From assembly GCF_954871325.1 (NCBI RefSeq), contig NC_088776.1:34210508-34274507 (forward strand): DNA of 64,000 bases. Direction: 5' to 3'. Of the stretch, positions 13,403 to 25,481 are shown piece after piece; position 1 is the stretch's first letter, and the number at the start of each line of letters is the position of its first letter. Origin of the DNA: Gordionus sp. m RMFG-2023. Its lineage: Eukaryota > Nematomorpha > Gordioida > Chordodea > Parachordodidae. Under the pieces are notes generated by a model. That model was not told the DNA's origin. It did not search any database and saw nothing but the letters and a program-made list of their open reading frames with translations. Position numbers and translations under genes: made by a program.

Positions 13403-13992
13403 GCTTCTGATGATATTCTCACTATTTCTAGAGAGATTAACCTAATATTGACTCCTCTTCAGGTTTAATACATTAATATATTTTTTTTAACTATTCTTTT
13501 ATTTTAGATAACAAGCCCTGTCCTAACTTCACTTAATGATTGTACAAGTGATGATTTATCTGTCATTAATAAAATAAAAAGATGGCAGTTCAATCAACAA
13601 AAGAAACGCTACAGGGATCGTGAGGCCCTACCAAATCTACTAACAATACAAAATAAAGTTATCCTTCTATATATATTAAAAATGTATAAATGTTCTTTTT
13701 ATACTTTTTTATATTATAGAATACATCTATTTTAGCTTCTGATGATGTTCCCACTATTTCTAGGGAGTTGAACCTAATATTGACTCCTCTTCAGGTTCAA
13801 TGCATTTATATTTTTTAAATTATTCTTTTGTTTTTATTTTAGTAAACTAGCGCTGCCTTAACTTCACTTATTGATTGTGCAGGTGGTGATTTATCCGTCA
13901 TTAATAAAAGAAAAAGATGGAAGGTCAATCAACAAAAGAAACTCTACATGGATCGTGAATCCCAAAATAATATACTAACAACGCAAAATAAA
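13403..13992 (+). pseudogene. Duplicated 60-nt and 150-nt exon-like blocks
   Basis: Two copies of a two-exon unit lie in tandem. The first block is 13403-13462 and 13735-13794, 20 codons each, reading close to SDDVPTISRELNLILTPLQ and followed by a GT donor; the second copy also follows a TTTTAG acceptor. The second block is 13508-13657 and 13843-13992, 50 codons each, following TTTATTTTAG. It shares LTSL.DC, DLSVINK, KRW and NQQKK.Y.DRE between copies. All four are multiples of three, so they are symmetric exons that can duplicate without shifting frame. The last copy opens with a stop codon, so decay has begun. A weaker version reading NCSNIDISAINN lies at 14630-14742. I do not recognise the protein. 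A gene fragment carried by the surrounding repeat is my best guess. Confidence 0.5.
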
Positions 13993-16900
13993 TAATTTAA
14001 ATAAATTATATTATTTTAACTACGTATTTTTAAGCCTATCCATTTTGTCGGGTCGCTCAATATGCCCTTTTATCTCTGATGAATATTTTATCTTACTAAC
14101 TGAAAAATATACAAAGTACATTTTTAATATTTAACTAAATTAATATAACAATTTTTAAGGGTCCTAATTTTTTAAAAGCTTACCATTTTGTCGGATCCAC
14201 CATTGCTCTATTATCCCTGCTGAATATTTTGTATAATGCTAAAAAAATATACATAGTACATTATTTTAATTATAAATGGATTTTATAACTATTCTAAAAA
14301 ATTAATATATATTACAATATTTATTTTAATTCAATTAAAATTATATATATATACTTAAGGTTGCTACCTTTTTTAACAATACTCCTTTTTATTCTTTCAA
14401 TAAAAAATACTAAACGGGATTTTCTATTTTTAGGATTTTATATTTATTCCAAAAAAAATACATATTACGGTATTTATATATTATTTAAATTATTCTATAC
14501 CTATTCACAAGGATCCTATTATTTTTTAAGTTTGCCAATTGGTCTCTCGGAATGGTATTTTATTTTATTCCTACCTTATAAAATTAACTAGAGAATTTTT
14601 TTTTATAGAAAACTATCCCCATCTTATTCCTCTTTATAATTGTTCAAATATTGATATATCAGCCATTAATAATGAACAAATGCAAAATAAACCTTTGGAA
14701 TATCATAATAGGCTAGATAAGTCCCCCCAAAAACTTTTTTGATGATAGCCCTCCAACTACTAGATATTTGCATCTAATATTGACCCATATAATGGTTTTG
14801 CCTGATTTCTTTATTTGTCTAGGCTAACCCAACCTTAATCCCTCACATTGCTATAAAACATGATAAGTAAAGAAAATAATGACAATTAAACAAACGCCTT
14901 GTCCGTTATAGAGTTACTGGTAGCCAAAATAATAAAGAACTATGCTTGAAATGAACTCCTCTGGAGGTTTATTTTGTTTTTTTTATCTTATGTTTTATAT
15001 CTATATGTTTATTTTATTTTCACCCAGTTGCCTCCAAATGATATTTCTATCACCACTACCACAATCCCTATGCCACCTCTGCCTATTTTTTAACAAATAT
15101 AAGCATTCAATTCCGTACTATCATTCACTTCACTAGGAGTTAATATAAATATTACTTTATCCGATTCTCTGAGAAACTTTGAATATTTAGAGGAATGTTC
15201 AAACTTGAATGTGCAGTACGGCCAATTTCATCAACTTTATTAATAGAAAAATATGCAGTAGTTCTGTCATGGCCTTTATAACAATTCTTACTACCTTTTT
15301 ATGGTTGAGTTAACATTGTCGTTCATGATGCTATTTTAGAGAGGGATACCAATGCTGACATTGACAGAAATATCAATTTTGCGTTCTTCTTCTACCAGTA
15401 TCCCAAGGCATAGGCATATGCATCATCTTTATCAGGACGTAATGTGTTTTGTACACTGCTTTGGTAATCCGTCATTACTTTCATCTACAACCCTAAATGA
15501 TATGAAATTATACATTAATTGTTTCCTCTCCCGACGACCGCCCAGATTTATTTAGTCGCTTTTTCCATCAAAAATTAAAATTTCAACAAGGATTTGCTTT
15601 TAATTTTATCAAATACACAAAATAATAATCATTCCTCATTATTTTTTAAAAAAAATAGCCTAAATTTATATGTCAATAAAAAATATTTTCTTAATATTAT
15701 ATAAATAATATGCATATAAGTTTCATTAGTGTTTAATGGCATTTTTGTAATTTAAATAGATATCATTTTTTTTTTACTTAACATAAAAATAGATAAATAA
15801 TTTCGGTAATGCAAGACCTACATTAAATTTATCTAAAAAGCAACAATAACCCTATATAATAAACAACAATTTATTTTTTAGAAATAATTTTTGATCATAT
15901 TACTAAAAAGTATAAGAGTCGGTTATTTTTATTTTATTTATCATGATTCTCTAATAAGTTGTTTTCCCAGGCCTTCCCAGTTTCCCTTAATACGGGAATT
16001 CACATGTTTTTTTTTACATCTTAGACTAATTGGTAAATCAGATATTTCCCCTTGATAAATCAATTAAAAATTTAACTATCTCCAGTGGGAAAAAATTTTC
16101 AAAATTATATTGGATACGACTGGGCTTGGAACCTCAAAATTAATATTAGCTTGCACCTGACTTGGGAATATCTTTTACAAATTATTAAGGGTTAAGCTAG
16201 GCTTGATAAACTTTTTTATAATTATGAGATTTTGGATGCTTCCTAATAATGGCTTGGACCTGGCAAGACATTTATCGTAAAAAATGAATAAAAATCTCAT
16301 ACCCCGTCATTTTTAACAGGCTTTCTACAAGTATATAATTATTTATAAAATATTAGGTAAAATGCCACTTTTGCAGACGTATTTGACAGTTATATAATAT
16401 ATTACAGTTAATACTTTTAAAATTTTACTAATCAATGTTTTGATAATAAATATAAGTAACAATTTGCATTTAACTATTTAACGCCATCTATTTATTTAAA
16501 ATATTATTATAATTAACATCTTATAATTCATCCCACAATGGATGTAATAAATTAGATATCTTTTCTTTTCTTTTTTACGTGTATTTAGGAAAGCTATTTT
16601 TTTCTTCTTTGAAAAACAGTTTTGAGTTAAATTTTTAATACGAATATATTTTAGATATTATTACAAACTACTATTATTTTAAGATATAATATACCAATAT
16701 ATAAAATTTTAATTGCTTTCATAATATCACTCTGGTTCTTATTTTATAGTTACAAAATGTTTCATTTCTAATATGTCATCCTTGCTTTGAAATAACTCAA
16801 GGCTTCAATATATTTGCACAATTTCTTCTAAAGCTTTTTAATGATTTTGTGTTATCAATTCTAACATAATAAATTCTGATATGGGCTACCATCGGTGTCA

Positions 16901-17725
16901 TGGCTATGACTGTAAATTAACCAGCATCTATTATTTGTGTGACTATGTATTTTAAGATTATTACTACAGCTGCTGAGAGGATTGCATATTTTAGATATGC
17001 AATAATTGTCAATTGTCTAGTCGTTTATATATCATTAAAAATGGAAGATAATCTTTTAGAAACTTAATATCTCACAATAATTTTCTCGATTACTTATCTA
17101 GCTTCCATCATGTCATCTAAGAGGAAGCTCTAACTACCATATAGTTTTATGATTTGGATTGATCGTTTATATTCTCTTCGAGAATTTTTAATTGGGTAAG
17201 GCCTATAAATTTTTTCTTATTAGTCCATTCTATAAAACATTGTCTAAAATGGTAACAGAGAGTTATATTAATTTCATTACCTTTTGTCAATGCAAGTTGC
17301 TAAGAATTATATAGCCTTATGTGGTTTTTAAAAACCATTATTAATTAAGGCATATGTATGAATTAATTAACCTTTTTTATCACTTGTAATTCTTTAGATA
17401 AACACAAATTTTTTTTATATCAACCATCGAAAATATTTTATACTATAATAAATAGATTTTGTATTAAAAAATATTATTTTTAGATATGTCTTGAATTGTT
17501 TTAATTATTTATATGTTAGTTTATTTTGTATGCAAAATATAATAAATGACAAAATATGAAATTCAGAATAATTGTTTAGAGTTAGCAAATTTTAAAAAAG
17601 TATAATATATTAATATAAAACCCGGCCGAAAGCCGGGTAAAAGCGAATTGGGGGTATGGGGAGGGGGGGGCTTTTTAGTTGAGCCCCCTGAGATTGTAAA
17701 GGCTAGCGACGCCCCTGATAACAAT

Positions 17726-19486
17726 ATCAGAAATGCTAATTATTTCAAAGATTATTTTAATTTCAAATAGGGACCCTTTACCATGCTACTGCACCTTTGG
17801 GTATGCGAGATACAAGGTGAGGTTTTGGCAATGAGAAATGACTATAGCATTGGAGTTAGGGTTTGAACTGGCTGATCCTGAGGCAATATAGGATCATTAT
17901 GTACTTTATTTTATTTTCAAATATTCTAGCATTTTTCAGAATTTTTCCTCCATGCCTCACAAAAGGAAGTGTATAGCGAGATTATAAAATTAGAATGAAC
18001 ATTTTGTAATCTATCAGTCTGAATGAATAGGAATCCTAACAATCTGATCACCCGGGTTAAGTCCACATTAATCTTATCATCTAATAGTATCGGTCCTTTC
18101 TCATCACCAAGATTATTATACCCACTAAACTTCCGGAGTGGGATATGTAATGTAATTGTATTTTGTTAATTTGGTTTTAGGCAACAATTTATTGCAATAG
18201 ATTGAATAAATAAACGATTTTGTAAAAGAAATGGATATATATCTTCTTATTATATGCAATAATATATTTGATACATAAATAGATACTAACATCACATTTA
18301 GCAATGAGGATGCGCCACATAGTTGGTCAAATAAAATTTATCGTAATATATGATTTCACTTGGTCAAGGATTTGGAAAATATCAAAAATAATAATAGTCA
18401 ATTATTTATGGACCGCATCTTTATAAAAGTCTTAAACAGATACCACGCAGTATTAGACCAAATTATACAAGCTTGTATAAACGAAATAGATAACAGAGAT
18501 CTGTAGATTCCATTTAAACTCAAAACAAATCCTGTTATTTCAAAAGATTTATAGCAAGCTAGTAGTAATGTATGCAAGCTTTAACATTCACTTTCTATAT
18601 CAGCATAAACAAAAGGAAACTTAGAATACAATTCGTTACAACCGGGAAAATATATTTGGTCATTTGATTGGAACAATTAACAATATGTGGTAAAATCTTT
18701 TGCCTATGTAACAGAGGAAAAATGATAGTAGGTATATAATGTATACTATGATGGAAGTCTCATCTGAGGAAAAACCAGGTAATGTTAGACTGATAGACAA
18801 TACCATAATCTAAAAATGGTGTAGGAATACTAAAAATGTATATACAATTAGAGACATATAACACGACAACTGATATTATTAACGCTTATTTTTACTAATA
18901 CACAATAAATGGGAACTAACTCACCTAGATCAAACTTCTGTTGACATTTTTATATAAACGGTAGAATTCAAGTGTAGACAGCAGATATATTAGACCTATC
19001 AATATAAATGACTTGCCCAAGATCCACATACGGCAAATGTACTTAGCTTTAAAGAGGCTACATTTTACACGTGGAATAACTAATTTTGTAATTTTTTTTC
19101 TTTTATTCGGGCCTAAGAAACATTTCTAATTCATCATATTCATGTCCTTCTTCAGAAGATTTATCCGAATTACTTATTATATTTAAATCTTCATCCTTGA
19201 ATTTTTTAATGTGTTCCCATGCCGCCTATTCTTCTCGTCGTTCATAAGTATTATGATTAATGAATATTTATTATTATAAAAAAAAAATTGTAAAAGAAAA
19301 TAAAAAGGATTTAATATATGTACCTATTAGTTGGAATAAAAAAATTTATTTCTTTAATTATAGAAATTAATAAAAAATTTATATGTATTTTAGGAACTCC
19401 GGGACCCTTCTGGGATGGTTCCGGAATACACGTTCCGGTTCCGTTCCATATATTCACTCATGGAACGCCGTTCCATGACTCTGCCC
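17726..19486. other. Unassigned region with faint coding traces
   Basis: At 18400-18510 the + strand reads DRIFIKVLNRYHAVLDQIIQ before a stop, and near 18620-18720 there is GKYIWSFDWNN. These look like an old broken coding sequence but match no family I can name. At 19390-19485 a block of GGAAC/GTTCC motifs looks like the end of another hAT-type element. Confidence 0.3.
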
Positions 19487-20021
19487 CAGCGTCTACATGA
19501 GCGGGAGGGGTAGGAACAGTTTGCATCCTATTTTTTTGAGGGGGTAGGATAATTTTTTTGGGGGGTTATCTATTAAATTTTGAGATGAAATAGGACAAAA
19601 TTTATTGCTGTAAAAATTAATACTTTTATTATAGTATTATTATAATACAATTCATCGACCAAATCTATATATTGCAAACAATCATACACATTGTTTTCCA
19701 AATAAACTATCCTTTTAAATGTAATTTAAAAGGTTTAGATATTTCAGCAAGCTCATAATGGCATAATAACTAATTCATTGTAAATAATGGAGGTTTTAAT
19801 TGAATTTATTATCTAAGAAATAAATTCTTTATATTCACAAAATATCAATAGTTGGTAGTAGAGATAGATTAATTTAAGTTATCCTTTATAAATTCTTTGA
19901 AAAGAGTATCAATAAATAAATAGGTGAAAATAATGATAGGCGGCGGGAATTTTTTAGGGGGGTAGGCAAAGGTTTTTGAAGGGGGTTTGCATCCAGTGAA
20001 AATCCTGTCATGTAGACGCTG
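19487..20021. mobile_element. hAT-type MITE with 14-bp perfect TIRs
   Basis: Both ends are CAGCGTCTACATGA in inverted orientation. The flanking 8-mers are CTCTGCCC (19479-19486) and CCCTGCCC (20022-20029), 7 of 8 identical. The interior is AT-rich with G-run/C-run subterminal blocks and no transposase. It sits at the end of an older GGAAC-rich element. Confidence 0.9.
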
Positions 20022-20149
20022 CCCTGCCCTAACAATGATATATACCGAATCGAATTCCGCTTTGGTCATTGAGAATGTGATTACTAATGTACAAACCCAT
20101 TTTTATAGCTAGTCAAAACAATCAATAAAAACACACGAGTAAAAATTTT

Positions 20150-21790
20150 AGCTATAGATAATAAAAAAAATTTTAAATTGGTTTTTATTTGTTTTATTTC
20201 ACTGTTTTATTAAAAAATATCATTTAAATCCTCGTGAAGAATATTATTAAAGCATAACAGTACTTTATATAAAATAGGCTTAGTATCTCCTTCTAGTCTT
20301 TAATAACTTTATCAAAAGTATAAAATATCAATCAAATTTAAAAAAAAATATTCTCCAATTTTTATATTTTATAAATAATATCGGATGAGAAAAAATTGAC
20401 GATTTTATCATATTTATAAATAGATTTCAACATATATAGTATCGAATTCCATCTGTAATGTTTTTTCCAAAAATTGATTCAAGCCGCTTTGTTTTGGTTG
20501 ATTTTTTAGTAGAAATTAGGGTTTAATATATATTAAGAGCAATAATTTCCAAGGATTGTTCCTTAAAGTTATTTTGATGAGCTGTACTTAACAGATGTGT
20601 GCTGTTATTTAATCTGGTATATTTTTCTAGGGCTCAATTATATTAGTTAGCTCCTTGATCAGATATAAATATTATATTTTTCACTTGATCGAGAATTATT
20701 CCAATTGCGGAAAAATTCATAGCTATGTATGTTCTCAGCCGTATTTTTCTCTTCTTTAAACTTATTAGTAAATAAAACATGTTTATATAAAGTTTCACCT
20801 TCGATATAATGAATAGAAACGGTCAAATAGGAAACTTTTTGAAGGAATTTGTTCAGATATCAATGGTAGCAGACCAGTTTTTATAAAGTGATTGACCATT
20901 TATTTTATTCACCAAATTTATTCTAATTTGATCTGTCATAACTATCGCATTTCTTGATAAAGTAGTTGGATGGGGAATAATCTCGCTAGTATTACCATAA
21001 ATAGAGCCAATTAGAATAAAATGTTGAGCTTGCCATCTCCGGTTATCGAGTCAATAGCACATATGTCCTTGGCTAAATAGTAGATCATAAATCTATAGTT
21101 TTCTTTTAAATATACTATGTTATTTTAGGAATTGATGAATCGTCATTCTTACTCGTGATATCTTAAGTAATAATTACCAAATATACTTTTATATTGTAAT
21201 ATACTTTACATTTTTTACATTTAACATAGTCAAATTTTTTATTTTTATCATTAAAAATATCTTCAAAATTTTCCCATATTTTGCTTCATCCTAAATGGGG
21301 CATATAATTATATGTCCCATTCTTTGTGTGATTTTTAAAAAAAAATTTTATCCATTAATTTTTTAATTTATATATTATATTTTAAATTATATAAAAAAAA
21401 TTATAATTTAGATTTTATAAAAAAATTATTATTTATTTTTTCATTTTTATACCCAAAATAAAAGGTATATGTCAGATGGCGCTAGTTTCCAAATAAATAA
21501 AATTAAATGTTTTTATTTTCCAAATAAAAATGTTAGCGCCCTGTTTCTTAGAAAAAATAAATTGAAAAATATTATACACAAAATAAATGATACATGATAT
21601 GGCTTTTAGTTTCCCCAAATAAAGTAAAATATTTTATTTTACAAAAAAAATATTTGCTCCTGAATAATTATATTTTAAAATTTTTTCAACGGCCCGATTT
21701 TTAAAAAAATATGTTACACCCGACCCAACCCGAACCAAATTTTTTTTAAAAAAATTAGGCCTGGCCTACTTGTGCAGATCTTTAATTATA
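20150..21790 (-). mobile_element. hAT transposase relic
   Basis: On the - strand, scattered pieces in different frames match the middle of hAT transposases, for example NWSATIDI and HYIEGETLYKHVLFTNKFK around 20760-20950, corresponding to the conserved 'new drug or weapon / W..T.D.W' region of the family. Frameshifts and stops are numerous. At the right side, 21700-21785, GGCCCGA motifs end in a TGCAGATCTTTA that resembles the TAGAGATC-type terminus seen at 56162. Ends and target duplication could not be fixed. Confidence 0.5.
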
Positions 21791-22156
21791 ACTAAAATTT
21801 TTAAGAACCTTTTTAAAGTGTAAACCAAAATTATCTTTTAAAAAATGCATTTCAGGTAAAGACCTGCAAATGGCGAGCTCAAAGTCTTCCAATAGAACTT
21901 ATGGGAGGTTGGAGAATCATGAAGCTATTCATCAAAAATTCATGGCATGGCAACCCCTAAATTTCTAGTTAATTTATAAAATAATTCTTAAAAAATAAAA
22001 ATAAAAAATTTCTAAAAAAATAGCATTCGCATAATTTAAAACCCAGAGAAAAATATCTATATGATAAGAGAGATTGGTCAAATGAATATGAAGAAGGGCA
22101 ATCAGCATCTAGATTTCCCTGTTTTGTTCAAAATAATAAAAATAAAGTAGGCAAAC

Positions 22157-22313
22157 TGTAGTGATTAGCTACCGAACACGGAGGTGGATATCGAAGAATC
22201 TACAATCTGGATTATCTGGTTTTCGGAGATGAAGTAAAGTTCTAGAATGATGGCTGCTTTTATGGATTTTATATAATGATCATTGTAATATTGTTCTCAT
22301 AATATATATGATT
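22157..22313 (+). repeat. Direct repeat, left copy
   Basis: It starts TGTAGTGATTAGC and shares a block with GATGAAGTAAAGTTCTAGAA and a following ATGATGGCTG with the copy at 23589. About 1.43 kb separates the starts. The interior is G-rich on the + strand and has no recognisable protein. Confidence 0.7.
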
Positions 22314-23588
22314 AATACTATTTGTATAAATGTTTTATTTGATTGCAATATATTTATATGTTAATGAAAAAAGAAATCTGAATGGGGAAAATAAAAATAT
22401 TGAACTTATGAATGATTGTCTGAATTAGGAAAATGGTATATGCATAGTTTAATTGTTTGGTGATAAATAAATAATAATTATTCATGCTGATTAAATATAA
22501 TCGTGCTGATTAATATAAGGGCATGTTATTGAGATCTAAAATAATAAGGAGATTGCAAACAAAAGGATGAATAAATCATTTAAATGGAACAATAAATACT
22601 GAATTTGGCACAAATGAAGAATGAATAGAATAATTATTGGATTTTGGGTAATTATTTAGAATTTTATTGCTCATGGAAAATATTCATTAAATATGAAGAA
22701 CCATCTAACATGAACAAAGTGGTAAATGGAATCAAATATGATTTTGAGATTATGGAAAATTTGTGAATTAATTTGGGAATTTATTTTTAATAGTGATGAT
22801 ATGAAATTAACTAAAAAAAAATTTACTCAGTAAAAATGGAACATTGTGGTAAATAATAAATAAAAAACATGAATACTATTGATATAGTGACATGGTAATT
22901 GGAATTATTGAATATGATTTATGTTTACACATTGGGGAATTAACTAATAAAAGAACTTGGCTAATTTGGACATTTTGAATGATAAAAAATCTTACTAATA
23001 TAGACATATTGGGAAAATGGTTACTGATAAAAGATTCTGTATAATTAGACTTAATTATAAAATTACGATGGGACTTTGGGTTTTCAGCCATAGTAATCAT
23101 ACGTGCCTTAGAGTCAATGTGAACCTGAGGACCTGGAGTAGGTGCTCAGATAAAAGATTGGGTTACCAGTTACAAAAATCAACCGGTGTTGTCCATTGGA
23201 CATACTAGGGGGTTAGTTGCCTTGCAGATTCAAATTAAAAGGGGATAGTCCAGCTATGAGTACTATCAAAATGGACATTGATGATGACTATTAAGTTAAT
23301 GATAATAAGGAAGAGTAGTTGGGATAAAGAGGGAATTGGTGGTGGTGGTTACAAACCTCATGGTGGCTCATGCATTAACGGATTAATCAAGTTAAACGTT
23401 TAACGCCTTGTGGACTGTCCACCTGGGTACGATTAGTGACAATTGTAGGTCCAGAATTGGTTATTGGTGACCGCGATGCCATCCAAGTGATAACGGGATC
23501 CTCGAAGACCGTTCAAAGTTTAATGGGGACCATCCAAAGTTTTCAACTGTACAAGGATGTTTTGAATTGGATAGAGAGTGGTTGGAGA
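22314..23588. other. Unassigned interval between direct repeats
   Basis: Only short open frames occur (22876-23100 minus, 23017-23208 plus), overlapping on opposite strands. The region 23330-23590 is less AT-rich than its surroundings. No family recognised. Confidence 0.35.
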
Positions 23589-23727
23589 TGTAGTGATTAG
23601 CAGCCGAACGAATCATCAATCTGGATCATGTGGGCTTTGGAGATGGAGTAAAGTTCTAGAATGATGGCTGGTGTTAGGGATTTTATATGTTGATTATTAT
23701 GATGTTGTTATCGAAATATATGATTAA
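23589..23727 (+). repeat. Direct repeat, right copy
   Basis: This is the partner of 22157-22313, with small deletions and roughly 80% identity by eye. It could be the second copy of a small terminal-repeat element or of a simple dispersed repeat. Confidence 0.7.
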
Positions 23728-23899
23728 TAATAGATTTTTCAGCAAAACCTAATTGTGTTGTTTAGAGGGTGACCAATATTTAAAAATAAACTAATATAAT
23801 ATTCCTTATTATCCTGGAAATCTATAACGTCTATTTGTATATTTTAGGCCAATTCTGGATTTTTTATAGCTCGACGATTTCGATAAGGTTCGTTCCATA

Positions 23900-24209
23900 C
23901 AGAGTTGTACAAAAGATCTTCTTTGCGATCAACGATCTTCAAAGATCTTCATGATATTTATTTTTTTACCCCTTTATTAAAAGCCCAGATGTTTTTCAAT
24001 TTTTATCAAGGCAGGAGGAGAGGTATAAAACATAAAAGAAATATTATATTAATAAAATTGAAAAACATCTGGGCTTTTAATAAAGGGGTAAAAAAATAAA
24101 TATCATGAAGATCTTTGAAGATCGTTACACAAAATTTTTAAAAAATAAAAGATCTTCAAATTTTTAGATCTTTGAAGATCTTTTTATTTTGAGCAAATGT
24201 ACAACTCTG
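23900..24209. mobile_element. hairpin MITE with perfect 8-bp target duplication
   Basis: The termini are CAGAGTTGTACA in inverted orientation. The target duplication GTTCCATA is perfect (23892-23899 and 24210-24217). Within it, about 73 bases at 23930-24003 are almost exactly reverse-complementary to 24050-24122, with a loop of roughly 47 bases. The GATCTTCAAAGATC motif repeats in both arms. Identical arms imply youth or recent gene-conversion-like correction. It lies about 850 bp upstream of the INTS7 start codon. Confidence 0.93.
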
Positions 24210-24217
24210 GTTCCATA

Positions 24218-25059
24218 TTTACTAAAATGCGTATTATATTTTTTGTATTCATTTTGTATTATTAGTTAGTGTCTACAGAAACCTATATACTCCTCTAAGC
24301 TAATAATGATATTATGTCCCTAACTCCGCTAGAACAAGTTAAAATAAATTCTAATTTTCCGATTAATTTTTACCAAAGTTTAAGGTGTTATATATATATA
24401 TCTATTTCTATAGTAGCAAATGTCCTTCGAATTTGAAATGATAGATTAGTATTTTTCATTTGTTTTAAGGCATTTGATAAAATAGATATTTCTTTAGATA
24501 TGTAAATCATGCTCTAAGTCATATAATTACTTTTTATATTTAGAAAAATAAGAGAATAATAATTACTTTTGCTTAACAACAAAGTTTTCCTATAATTATA
24601 ATAATTTAAAGCTCAACCCATGAATAATGGATTAAAGCTTTGTTTCTTATTAAATTGATGATATATGATAAAAATTCTATTTATACAGAAATATCTTAAA
24701 ATGTATAATTTATTTGACAGAATTATTTAGAACTAAGTAAAGTAGGTGGTTGAGGCAATATCAAATACGTGATACCTTATTTTAACGCTAAGTAATCGTG
24801 TTGACAAGCAACAGAGCTACTTTAGGTTTTCCTCAAGATCAGCTGGATATTAATTTAGGGGGAAAAAATAAATGAGGAGCCCTTCAGATGTTAATGGGAA
24901 AGCCGCACGTAATTGTATGCATGGGCAATACGTTTATAAGGGGCTGTAAAAAACAGCAGACCCCACGCCCAAAATGTTAAATATTACATATTATATAATT
25001 TATAAAAATATTCCTTTGTAACCTTTTAGTGCTCGGTCTAAAATATTTAAATTTTTGAA
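24218..25059 (+). promoter_or_regulatory. Upstream region of INTS7
   Basis: This is the interval between the MITE and the proposed INTS7 start codon. It must hold the 5' untranslated region and promoter if the gene model is right. I see no TATA box, initiator or other motif that I would defend against the AT-rich background. Confidence 0.3.
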
Positions 25060-25144
25060 ATGATCAAGACATATAATTTATCTAGTAATGAGATATCAAT
25101 ATCAGAAGGGGAAGCGAATTCTGCTCTTATGGAATTAGATAGAG
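25060..25144 (+). CDS. INTS7: Integrator subunit 7, exon 1 (start codon)
   Basis: INTS7 is a HEAT/armadillo-type helical repeat subunit of the nuclear Integrator complex, which cleaves snRNA 3' ends and nascent transcripts at paused RNA polymerase II. This exon encodes residues 1-28. The start is the first ATG of an open frame and is followed by the family signature ANSALMELDRG (ANSALMELDKG in vertebrates). It ends in GATAGAG before a GTAGAAAC donor, in phase 1. The short, poorly conserved lead of about 18 residues before the signature is usual for the family. Phase and sequence join exactly to exon 2, so I am confident of the identity. Confidence 0.9.
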
Positions 25145-25351
25145 GTAGAAACTATTTATATATATATATTATTGTTGCATTTTCTAGTGTATCTCTAAAA
25201 TAAATAAATAAAAAACTTATAAAATGATTGATAAAAATATTTTTTATCATTTTAAATTAATATTTTAGTCACTTAAATTCTAATCTAATTGCTTTTTATT
25301 ATAAGATATAAAAGGTTTATTAATTATATATTTAAAAAAATTCATATTTAG

Positions 25352-25481
25352 GTTTGCATTCTATGCTTATTGGTGATCAATGTCAGGCAATTGTAAAGTT
25401 TCTCCAATTTTTTGATAAATATCCATTTCCAATATTCATAAATGCTGCTTATCTTAAACTTGCTAATTTTTATAGAACAGG
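25352..25481 (+). CDS. INTS7: Integrator subunit 7, exon 2
   Basis: Residues 29-71. It follows the acceptor TTCATATTTAG and completes the split glycine codon. The reading is LHSMLIGDQCQAIVKF, then FFDKYPFPIFINAAYLKLAN and FYRTG. The vertebrate counterpart has LGEQC, KYPFPILINSAFLKLAD and FRVG at the same spacing. This is the first helical repeat pair of the alpha-alpha solenoid. It ends in phase 2 before GTATAATT. The preceding intron is only 207 nt, in contrast to the transposon-filled introns further on. Confidence 0.93.

Larger units (their letters stand above)
12027..16275 (+). repeat. Right arm of large inverted repeat
   Basis: This is the + strand counterpart of the 3300-9476 arm. It starts at 12027 with TCTATATTATAATTTTCCGA. 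It carries a short satellite (12040-12135), a 128-bp tandem pair, two copies of the GGGCTTGG module (12520-12910 and 15930-16275), a pyrimidine-rich stretch (13030-13200), and repeated exon-like blocks (13403-13992 and onward to about 15600). The two GGGCTTGG modules are direct repeats about 3.4 kb apart and might mark module ends. Family uncertain: Helitron-like or a composite. Confidence 0.65.
11393..17717. mobile_element. 6.3-kb hAT-type element with perfect target duplication
   Basis: The 8-bp duplication ATAACAAT lies at 11385-11392 and 17718-17725. The left terminus is CAGTAGCGTC followed by a G-run; the right terminus, reverse complemented, is CAGGGGCGTCGCTAGCC followed by a C-rich stretch. 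Both ends also share a CAGGGGGCTCAA / CAGGGGCTCAAG subterminal block. I found no convincing transposase inside. Most of the interior (12027 to about 16275) is a copy of another repeat family, present in inverted orientation outside this element, so it is probably a nested insertion or cargo. A CCCGGC/GCCGGG hairpin lies near 17620. Confidence 0.75.

Noticed and set aside
22157-23727. LTR retrotransposon reading of the direct-repeat pair
   Set aside because: No primer-binding site, polypurine tract or coding domain that I could defend, and no clear target duplication.
23905-24099. 64-codon open frame on the + strand
   Set aside because: It lies entirely within the hairpin MITE and arises from its palindrome.
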